Part shown: positions 56,079-64,000 of the stretch, piece after piece
Position numbering within the stretch: the first letter of the stretch is position 1
How the letters are laid out: each line of letters opens with the position of its first letter
Position numbers and translations under genes: made by a program
Assembly (NCBI GenBank): GCA_947311845.1
Contig: CAMZMU010000027.1
Coordinates: 77,476,825 to 77,540,824 of the forward strand
Length of the DNA stretch: 64,000 nt
DNA from: Poa pratensis
Taxonomy: Eukaryota; Streptophyta; Magnoliopsida; Poales; Poaceae
Direction: 5' to 3'
Notes under the pieces: generated by a model
What the model saw: the letters and a program-made list of their open reading frames with translations, nothing else
What the model was told of the DNA's origin: nothing
Database searches by the model: none

Positions 56079-58009
56079 GTAGCCCCGAGCTTCTGAATGA
56101 GTTGAAGAGTCAAGCGGAAGGTCTTGAGTTTATGATGATAATATCTTCCTGGGACACATGTATCATGCAGAGTTGCTGACGCAGTAGATGTTGACCTGCG
56201 AACGTAGAACTTGCCGACTTACGGATGGCGACTCACTGATGCCGTTAAGCCGCGAGCATTGAAGTTGTTGAGTAATCATGTCAAAGTTTGGCGAGTCGTG
56301 GACGAAGAGGTTGTCGAGCCGCAGAGTCGTTGCCGATGCCGGCATGGTCGATATTTCCCGAGTTCTTGACGTCGATGCGGTGAGTCGCGAGTGTAGAGGT
56401 TGTTGAGCCGCTATTGCACAGGCGATGAGTCGCTGATATTTGTCGATGCCATGTCGTGGTCGTCGAGGCTGGCGACTCATGAGTGGATGGCGAGTCATGT
56501 GCATATAAGCTTGTTGAGTTTGTTGATGTAGATGTACTGAGTTGCCGACGTGAAGGATATTGAGCTGCTGGCGTAGACTCTATCATACCACGACCACTAA
56601 GGCTAGGCTGAGATAAAAAATGTCCTGGCAAGCTCGTCTTGGCTGATCAGTCGTACGTGCACGTACACACTGGACGGACCTTTTTTCCTTCTTCTTTTTG
56701 GTCAACTCGTATTGACTGATCATCCTTGCTTTCTTCTTTTCCAGTATATACATGTGTAGCTGTAGCTAGCTTACGTGATGTCTCCCTCATGGAAATCTCC
56801 AGGCCATAGAGAAGTACGAGCACAAATCGGATCGATTAATCAATTGGCTGGTGTGAATGCAGTCCTACTCGCGCCGTGATGATACGGTGTAAGTCGCGAA
56901 CCATCGTTGGAGGCGCTGCATGCCTGTTGATCGTACTCATGTCTTTCGGATCGGATGTACATGCAGGTTGTAGAAGCGCTGAGTCGCTGACCGTTGATAT
57001 CGTGTCATGAATATCCAGGCTGGCAATTTATGAAGTGACGGTCGAGCCATGAGCACATAGACTTGTTGAGTCGCCAACGATTCGTCGTAGAGAAAAATGA
57101 TTTGTTGATGAAGAAGATACTTAGTCGTCGCGCTGCGGCCGTAGTCATGATAATCACCTAGTCTTGATTAATCTTTCTTTTTTCCTTGCATGTGCAATCG
57201 TAGCTGCACGTAGGTAACTACATGTAAGTAGCTGCATGAATTGGTCGTCTTTGCCGTGAAATCCATGTACGCGAGCAGTATTTCTGTCGATGGTTGTACT
57301 CTATGACTGATGGCAAATGGAGTTGGATTCAAGCTGCGACAAGTCATGGGCGGTGTGGTTGTCGAGCCATGGGCTTGGCAATAGAATTTTCTCTGCATTC
57401 TCCGGAGAAATTGTGCTAGATGTCAGTGTAGCCTCCGACGAAAAATCCACCAGTTAACACTGGATGTAGCCCCCGAGACTCGAGTTGTATGCTTGTTCAT
57501 GCGGCTTGAGACTCAAAATTCTTCCGGTTAAGCAAAAACTTGATTGTCCTAGCCTCCAGGCATTATGTAGGCATGCTTTTGTCAGCCTGATTGATGGCAT
57601 ATATCTCTCCTTTTGATATTTAATCCTGCAACAACTTGAACAAAATTGTTGCTTTCAAGATAATAATGATATTTGGAGTAAGCGATGCCGCTTTATAAAC
57701 TCCAAACTATGAAGTATTTTTCGAGCCGCTAGAAAGAAAATATAATATTGGTTGATACTGTAAAGATAAATCAAATACTTATCTTTAAGAATTTCACTTG
57801 CTGTGGCTGTGATTATATCAACAAGAGCTTGATGTTGGGAGGATGATTATCCCAACCATCATAATTTCAGTCGTGTCTGTTCCAACTCATATGTGGTTGG
57901 TTCCTGTAATTCAAAAGGCAAAGCTTCCGAGGAAGCAATAGATAACATGATGATAATATTGTAGCCCAGACGGCTAGTAATGAATCTGATAAAACTTTAG
58001 TACTCCACA

Positions 58010-58145
58010 TGATAGCATATGGCACCCTGCATGATAGCATAGTATAATCTGCATGATAGCAAATGGTATGATAGCAAATGGTTGCATGATAGCAATTGAT
58101 ATTTTGCATGATAGCAAATGGTACGATGCATGATAGCATATGGTA
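58010..58145. repeat. GATAGCA-type short tandem array
   Basis: Imperfect repeats of about 16-22 bases built on TGCATGATAGCAAATGGTA. It lies inside element C. Confidence 0.75.
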
Positions 58146-58184
58146 CTTTGACTCAGTATTTTCCGATTCTAATGTGTGTTCAGG

Positions 58185-58385
58185 GTCGAGAACGGCCATG
58201 ATAGGCAGCCATGATAGGCATCAGACTCGATTGACGCCACACGCGGGTAATTTAGCCCTTCTGAATTATCTCTATTACCGTTAAGTAGGTCTTCGCGCGG
58301 CTCAGTATTTCCCAGGTAAAAACGCGTGTTCAGGGTCGTTGAGAACGGCCATGATAGGCATCAGTCTCATGAATGACGCCGCGCC
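58185..58385. repeat. Imperfect direct repeat around GAACGGCCATGATAGGC
   Basis: The block CAGGGTCG...GAGAACGGCCATGATAGGC and GACGCC recurs about 147 bases apart (58181 and 58331). Confidence 0.6.
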
Positions 58386-58594
58386 CCAGTACTTTGGCCG
58401 CATAGTGCAAAGATAATTCTAACTTAAGGCGAGTATAACCAGGATTATTGCTTTTATCAGCTGCAATAGCCGTGACGAGCTCTAATTAGATTTGACGATA
58501 ACCAGCTCTGATTAGCTGTAGATGTGGTACAGTGAGTCACCTGTTTTAACTCAAATATTTGATAAGATAATGATTCATTAATGACCCATAAACT

Positions 58595-58790
58595 GATATA
58601 ATGATAAGCTGTTTGCGACTCATAAAATGATATGGGGGTAAATCGCTATGCGACTCATAAATTGATATGACAATAAGTCGGTGATGATTCATAAAAGGAT
58701 ATAATGATAAATCATGAAATTATATAATGGTAAGTCATAAATTGATATAATGATAAGTCATAGAATGACAAATGAATCGCCAAATATCAA
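58595..58790. repeat. ATAAGTCATAAATTGATAT-type array
   Basis: Roughly 25-base degenerate repeats with the words GACTCATAAA, TGATATAATGATAA and GTCATAAATTGATAT, in element C. Confidence 0.65.
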
Positions 58791-60494
58791 TGGTTGAACA
58801 TGTACTGGTGATCTTGATATTCAATGCAAGCTGTAAATAGCTAGACTTTGCAATGCAAGTTATAAAGAACTCTAATTTGACGAATGTATTGACAAGTAGA
58901 TGTAATTAAATCTACAAAAGCTGATATGAATTTAAAGTCTACGACATGATATAATATGAGTCGCAAAGACATTTAATAATAAGCTTCATAAAATAGATAT
59001 GCAGCCCCCGAGATAAACTCGAAGGTGAACTTAATCTTTTTGATAAAAGTAAAAGGCTGTAAAAGTTGAGTATGATAGCAACTTATCTTATTCTTGTTCT
59101 GCGCGTTGATACCGTGGTGCGAACCCACGGTGGGATCGGAGCCAACCACAGCGAGTCGGCGGAGGCAAGGTTGAAAACAGCGCGTCGGCCGCAACATAGG
59201 TGAGGTGGAGGTGATATCATCATGCCTGAGCCGGTATACTTGTGCCACAGAGCGGTATAAATATCCACCCGGACCTGAGTCATCATGTTGCCAAATCGCC
59301 GAGTCGAGGCGGGGCGTCCGGCTTGACAATCTTTGTTCTGCTAAATAGCAGTCTACGCTAGTAAATTATCTTGCATGTGCTTACTGCTTAGCATTGTGGT
59401 GCAGAATTCCATGCCATGCACGTGATTAGCCTAATGCATCCTTCTCTTCTTAGGTTTGTACGTGTGTCCCAACACATCAGGGCTTTGAAGGTATTTTTCT
59501 TTTTTCTTCTTATGACACCTGTTTCCAATCTGGCGTACTCATATGAGGAAATGAATCCACTTGCTTGGGTGCGTTAGTTGGTTAGCTTGTTTCTCCATCC
59601 GAGCGTCTTCACAATTAACTTCTTGCCTGTAAGGATGCAGCGACTAGGATGCCTGCCTGGGACATGACTTATGTGGCTCGCGATCTCGTCCGAAATGCTC
59701 AAGAATATTGAGTTGCTGTCTCGAAGGTGGCCCACAAACTGGCCGTTGATTAGCTTATTTTAATGCCTGTCATGGAGTAAGCCGCGAACCATCGTCGGAG
59801 TCGGCTGATCTGGAGTCGCGCGCGTTGAGCCGCGCCGGACGTGCTTCTGTCTCCAAGTCATCGAACTGTCGAATTTTCTGAGCCGACTTTTAGTCGCCCG
59901 GCTGTCTGATCCAAGTTGATTATAGCCCGGAGAGTCGGCGACGGCGATCTTGTACTTCTCTTTTCAGCTGACCGCTCCTTTCCTTTGGCATGCATCGAGT
60001 CGCCAGCTTTTTCTTCCTTGTACGAGTCTTGACTTGGCTGTTCTCTCACGCCTGCTTTTTCTTTCTTTCTTCTGTACGTGAAATCAAGCTAGCCACTCAC
60101 GTACGTCGTTCAAAACTTTCCTTTTCTCTTGACTGCTTCCTCCGATCCGAGCCAAAATAACACCGGTACGCTTTTTTCTTTCCAATTTTGTAATTGGATC
60201 GGATCCTATGCGTATTGCTGCTGGAATCCTATCGGTCATTGGATTCATCCTGTGTAACGATTCTCGACGGATCAACGGATCGGCTAGGTAAACCGATTAA
60301 TTCGTCGCGCGAGTCGACGCCAAATATCTTCAGGAAATTTCATGGACGCGGTTTGTTGAATCTTGCGAGGGCAAAAGTCGATGTCGAGCCCCCCAGACGC
60401 TGATCTGTGACGGCGAGTCGCCGCCGTTGCTGATGAAGATTGGACCCATCGAAATCTGAATCCACGCGCACAATGTCCCACGGTGGGCGCCAAC

Positions 60495-60954
60495 TGTCGT
60501 TGGTTTGTCACGGCACATGTCATCTCAAGATGACTTCGTAGGTGTGGGATTTAGCACGCGCGGAGATCGTCGATGTGGGTTTGCACACGGGAGAGCGATT
60601 TATACAGCTTCAGGCCCCGGGAAACATCATCCGGTAATAGCCCTACATGATGTTTGTGGTTAGATCTTATTCCGTATGCCGGTGAGCGAGTCGCCGATGC
60701 GGCGGCTCTCTCTGTTTTGTTGTCTCTAGTCTATTGAGATCTGAGAGCTTTTGGAGCGCCTTGCCCCTCCTTATATAGGTGGAAGGGGCAGGCTTACATG
60801 TGGTGTCCTAGTAGGATACAAACTAGGGTTTCTATTACAAGTCGGTTCATAGAGTTCTTGTGCGACTCAAATCGTTAAGTCGTCTTGTTGGGCCTTCTCC
60901 ATGTTGGGCCGCATTTATCATATGTCAGGATATCCATATCCTATATCCTCGACA
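60495..60954 (-). mobile_element. Element C: right LTR (5' LTR of a minus-strand element)
   Basis: 460 bp, TGTCGTTGGTTTG to TCCTCGACA, with the PBS immediately to its left. About 13 substitutions against the left LTR and no length change. Confidence 0.92.
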
Positions 60955-61140
60955 AGTACCACAGCTTCGAGCGCAAGCTGGCTAACCACACCACCCGACA
61001 ATGCAGTTGGACTACCCGGATTGCCCACAACGAGGATCTGCCTCCTCCCCCTCCTCGCGGTCAGCCCGGAGGCAACCGCGACAAATGGGACACCCGCGAC
61101 AATCGCGACAATCACGACAACCGCGACAACTGGGACGTCC
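60955..61140 (+). mobile_element. Gypsy element B: gag continuation to the CACTA insertion
   Basis: After the AGTAC duplication the Gag frame resumes with KYHSFERKLANHTTRQCSWT, a CKYH...HTTRQC cluster characteristic of this Gag family's nucleic-acid-binding part. A repetitive NRDKWDTRDNRDNHDNRDN tail follows. The frame is cut at 61140 where a CACTA terminus begins. The rest of element B and its 3' LTR lie outside the window. Confidence 0.85.
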
Positions 61141-61940
61141 CACTAGTACAGAACGACACATCGAAAATGGGCCAAAAACCCCTTCGGCAACGGAGAAAGG
61201 GTCCGTGTCCCCGCCTCTGTCACTGATGTGAAGGCCTTCATCGGTAACGGAGGCCAAAAACCATTTTCGATGAGGTCTCCATTTGGCAACGGTTGTGCGC
61301 AGACCTCCGTTGTTTTAGTTTTCCTACATCAGATACAGAGTTTTCCATCTACCCGTTTGCACTGAGCTTTTCTCATATTTCGGTTATATGCCATAATACA
61401 TGAAAGGCTGATTGCACAATGCACTAAAACGTTATTCAATTCATAACATAGAACAAATGCCATCATTACATTGGTATACAATAATATCACCATTTTTTAC
61501 AATTTGACTACAATCATATCTATCACACATTGGCCTAATGTAATATCACCTATTACATTTTGACTACAATCATGAACTCTAAACCTATAAGCAACTAACC
61601 TAACAAGATGGAAGGCTGGCTTAATTAAGCCAGCGTTCCATCTTTGACTTGGAGCTCACCTTCTATGAGCTCTCGGTCGTCGTTGTACCCACTCCGAGAC
61701 CAGTATCCACGAAATTTCCTTGCCTTAAGGTTTTTGGTTCTCGGAATGGTACATTGGTACTTTTATGCAGTGTTGCCGAAATAAACTCCTGCGTGAAAGA
61801 AAAAAAAGATTAGCGAAATGTACAAAATACATCTAGATATAAAAAACCGGTGGCTATTTTCCAGCAACTGCTTTGTTCGGTTGCCATTTTCGAGAAACTG
61901 CTAAGATCACAACAGAACAACAGAGACAACTACCGTCCGT

Positions 61941-62570
61941 ACCCACGGCACCGTTCTGGAGGTGGTGTACACGAACGAGGAGCATACCGTGGAGCAGATC
62001 CTCGACAAGTACGAGGAATGGCTAGCAGAGGAGAAGCATCGGTTCATCGGCCTTGACATCGAGTACACCCGTAATCGTCGGCACATGTCTGTCCTGCAAC
62101 TCGCCATGCGCCAGCATGTCCTCGTGTTCCACTGGTGCAAGTCCAAGAAGAATTGTCCAGAGTTGGGCAAATTCTTTGAACGCAAGAATATCACCTTCGC
62201 AAGCGTGGACATCACCAACGACAGCAAGGTGCTTTCTTCTGCCGGCTTCCACATTCCACCGGAGTACTACGTGGACATCCAACTCGTATACAAAATCAAG
62301 GGTGGAGACGAGAGGGACGGAATGGGTGATCTAGCGGCAGACCTCATCGAGAAATCATACGCCAACATGAAGAAGGAGTTCCCATCCAACCAGCACGATT
62401 TTCGGGAGTGAAAGCCGCTGCACAAAGTTAACCTCGACTACGTAGCAATAGATGGGTACGTGACCTACGAGTTGTATCGCAAGATCCTAACCTTGAAGGA
62501 CAGGCTACGTCCAACATGGCAGGAAATGCTCTGCCCTAGGTGCAAGAATGCCCTAGGTGAATTGCAATAG
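61941..62570 (+). pseudogene. DEDDy 3'-5' exonuclease domain protein, in CACTA element
   Basis: The frame from about 61932 (TVRTHGTVLEVVYTNEEHTV) shows a DnaQ/WRN-type 3'-5' exonuclease fold. Motif I has Asp-x-Glu in RFIGLDIEYTRNRR. Motif II has the conserved Asp in FASVDITNDSKVL. Motif III has Tyr-x3-Asp in YVAIDGYVTYELYRKI, seen after a TGA stop at 62409-62411. The final part ends CPRCKNALGELQ and TAG at 62570. No ATG precedes the domain: the upstream frame closes with TAA before DHNRTTETTTVRT, so the start codon is mutated or an upstream exon is needed. With the missing start and internal TGA this copy is broken, yet all four catalytic acidic positions and the Tyr survive. Confidence 0.75.
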
Positions 62571-62932
62571 GCTTTGGATGTGGGTGTTTAACTAGTTTGT
62601 ACAGTTGGTGCTTTAACAATAAGTGTTTGTAATTATCAGAACATGTATGTGTGAATTTGCACTAGGAATTTGTTTATGTGATGAAATGCTCATACGTAGA
62701 ACCTAGTTCATCGGCATCACAGCCGGTCACAGAAAGATTTATACCTTTCACCTGACGGGAGAGGAGGTGCAGGCCTCTGCCAGATGCGCTGAGATGCTAC
62801 TAGCGCGCTGCGACGCAATCACCTCCTCCTCCTTCTCCAGATCAGACACCACCTACAGATCCTCCACCACCTCCAGATCGGCCACTTCCTCCTCCAGGTC
62901 GGCCACTTCCTCCTCCAGATGGATTTCTGCTG
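62571..62932. other. Spacer in the CACTA element with (CCACTTCCTCCTCCAGATCGG)-type repeats
   Basis: Positions 62870-62930 contain near-tandem CTCCAGATCGGCCACTTCCT units. No gene is supported. Confidence 0.5.
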
Positions 62933-63184
62933 CTAGATCCGCCGGAGGTGCTGCACCATCACCTCATGAATGACCTCCTCCACATCGGCCTGGCTCAGAA
63001 GAAGCCGGGCATCACCGGAGGAGGAGGGCGTCAGATGGTGGCGCTGCCGCATCATTAGCGGACGCATGGCCGCCTCCAGATCGACCTTCCCCTCATGAAG
63101 GGCTGCCGCTAGAACGGTGCTGCCGCGGCGGCTAGAGCCGCGGCCGCGATGGCCGGATCTAGAAGCGCCGACAGTGGAAGCCAT
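62933..63184 (-). CDS. Small basic ORF with TATA box, in CACTA element
   Basis: Minus-strand frame of 83 codons, MASTVGASRSGHRGRGSSRR then LHEGKVDLEAAMRPLMMRQR and a helical end DVEEVIHEVMVQHL. A TATATATA box at 63279-63286 (minus strand), about 95 bases upstream, and a CT-rich leader (CTCTCTCACTTGTCTCTC) make it a plausible transcription unit. No domain is recognised. It could be the first exon of a longer gene, because sequence downstream is repetitive and open in another frame. Confidence 0.35.
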   Translation of the reverse strand: MASTVGASRSGHRGRGSSRRGSTVLAAALHEGKVDLEAAMRPLMMRQRHHLTPSSSGDARLLLSQADVEEVIHEVMVQHLRRI

Positions 63185-63278
63185 TAGAGAGAGTGAGGAG
63201 AGTTGAAAGCCACCGTGTGCACCGGCTAGGGTTGGAAGAGAGACAAGTGAGAGAGTGATAATGAGACCGAGCCGGCAG

Positions 63279-63286
63279 TATATATA
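63279..63286 (-). promoter_or_regulatory. TATA box inside the CACTA element
   Basis: TATATATA followed on the minus strand by a pyrimidine-rich leader and the ATG at 63184. It directly adjoins the subterminal-type motif TTGGCAACGG. Confidence 0.4.
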
Positions 63287-63417
63287 AGCGCCACATTGGC
63301 AACGGACATTTTATATAACCATTTCCATTGATTTTACACCAGCGAGAGACCACTTAACAGCTAGTGCTACTACATACGGACTTGATAATGAAGTAAACGA
63401 TTACATATATGCTACTA

Positions 63418-64000
63418 CTAGCTAATGCTACTACTAGCAGCTGCTGATGAAGACTCGGGCTCGTCGTCGCTGTACACGAGTGCGTCCCTCCGGCATAAGG
63501 TACCGTCGAAGATCTTGATGAAGAACCCGTTGTCGCTGTCGAACTCGAAGCACAAAAAGTGCCCCTGCTCAAGCTTGTACGCTTGGGAGAATGACTTCCA
63601 TCCCTGGCCGAGTTACAAATTCCCCCCGGCACTCACGGCCGTCTTCACTGCCCAGCTGCCGTTCTCGCAGTCCTCCATCTTCAGATGCATGTTAGCTGCC
63701 ACCGTGCCTTGGAGCTTCTCTGTGAACGCCCTCGGGAGCCTCAGGCGGCTCTCGATGCCCTTGTACAGGATAACCAAGAACTCGAAGCCACGCAGCTCCG
63801 GGGACATGTCTTCAGAGGACGGTGAGGGCGACACCGATGGCGTGGTGCGGTTGCGCCCCCTACCACGGCCGCGCCCTCGTCCACGGCCGCGCCCACGTCC
63901 ACGGCCGCGACCGCTGATGGTACCTCTCGCCGGGGACATGTCTTCAGAGGACGGTGAGGGCGACACCGACGGCATGGCATTGCCGTTGCGCCTCCTACCA
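63418..64000 (-). pseudogene. B3 DNA-binding domain protein with RG-repeat arm, in CACTA element
   Basis: Minus-strand frame entering from the window edge. Two copies of the block PSVSPSPSSEDMSP flank an arginine-glycine array (RGRGRGRGRGRG). A REM-like B3 domain follows: FEFLVILYKGIESRLRLPRA, AFTEKLQGTVAANMHLKMED, NGSWAVKTAVSAGGNL, then TAA at 63613-63615, then LGQGWKSFSQAYKLEQGHFL and FEFDSDNGFFIKIFDGTLC, with a Ser/Asp tail ending at 63418. B3 domains bind DNA in plant transcription factors. The TAA cuts the domain in half. The frame continues past 64000, so the true start is not seen. The RG array could bind nucleic acid. Assignment is by motif memory. Confidence 0.7.
63800..64000. repeat. 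Direct repeat of about 132 bp flanking the RG array
   Basis: GGGGACATGTCTTCAGAGGA and GGTGAGGGCGACACCGA occur at 63801-63838 and again at 63933-63970. The repeat encodes the duplicated Ser/Pro block of the B3 ORF. Confidence 0.9.

Larger units (their letters stand above)
56079..60494 (-). mobile_element. Element C: internal region without ORFs
   Basis: 4.4 kb lacking any coding frame over about 120 codons, and no Gag or Pol motif on either strand. The primer-binding site lies on the right as CCACGGTGGGCGCCAAC (60478-60494), so the element points to the minus strand. It therefore resembles a large retrotransposon derivative that relies on a partner. It is filled with degenerate short repeats (GAGTCGC-, GATAGCA- and ATAAGTCAT-type). 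Confidence 0.85.
61141..64000. mobile_element. CACTA (En/Spm) transposon, left end, continuing past the window
   Basis: The terminus CACTAGTACAGAACGACAC at 61141 fits cereal CACTA ends. Subterminal motifs recur: TTCGGCAACGG (61182), ATCGGTAACGG (61230), TTTGGCAACGG (61273) and ATTGGCAACGG (63295), in both orientations relative to AAAAACC/CCATTTTCG blocks. No TNPD-type transposase is visible in the part shown. The cargo visible is an exonuclease-like ORF, a B3-like ORF and a small TATA-driven ORF. A minus-strand open stretch at 61630-61770 (KARKFRGYWSRSGYNDD) may be the 3' end of a further gene. Confidence 0.8.

Noticed and set aside
58010..58790. CRISPR-like spaced repeats
   Set aside because: Repeats are degenerate, of unequal length and spacing, AT-rich and inside a plant LTR element.

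Overview
This window comes from a plant nuclear genome, almost certainly a Triticeae-type grass (wheat, Aegilops or barley relative). The evidence is a restorer-of-fertility-like (RFL) P-class PPR cluster, a fragment of the grass DUF1668 family, many Stowaway MITEs, nested Ty3/Gypsy LTR elements, a CACTA transposon end and a Cassandra-type LTR carrying 5S-rRNA-like sequence. There are no bacterial features, CRISPR arrays or classical tRNA genes.

Left third (1-26200): a segmentally duplicated array on the minus strand. Each unit holds a PPR gene, and three also carry decayed resistance-gene LRR fragments; two of those have a small piece resembling the N-terminal GTPase domain of Miro. Of four PPR copies only the last (23510-25996, 828 aa, 19 PPR motifs, mitochondrial-type N-terminus) is intact. 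Copies 1 and 2 are broken by small indels, and copy 3 has lost its N-terminal third and carries a stop codon. A cytochrome b561 gene (6477-7458, four exons, one frameshift) and a complete non-autonomous Helitron (7658-10140) separate units 1 and 2.

Middle (26200-44250): mostly gene-poor sequence with MITEs and two GC-rich retroposed elements with long target-site duplications (31103-32375 and 32514-33895, opposite orientation). It also holds an LTR-like fragment, a small gene-like ORF broken by two TAG codons (40114-40500), a 724-bp tandem duplication carrying tRNA-like A and B boxes, and an ORF encoding an Ala/Arg/Asp heptad-repeat protein.

Right third (44250-64000): a nest of transposons. 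A minus-strand gag-like element carries a Cassandra-type solo LTR inserted in frame. Its 5' flank is entered by Gypsy element B (48619 to beyond the window). Element B was then hit three times: by an internally deleted Gypsy element in its LTR (48788-52976), by a reverse-oriented element without ORFs (55619-60954), and by a CACTA transposon (61141 to the window end). The CACTA element carries a broken DEDDy 3'-5' exonuclease and a broken B3 DNA-binding domain with an RG-repeat arm.

The genes likely to matter to the host are the intact RFL PPR protein and possibly the b561. The rest documents gene birth and death and layered transposition.
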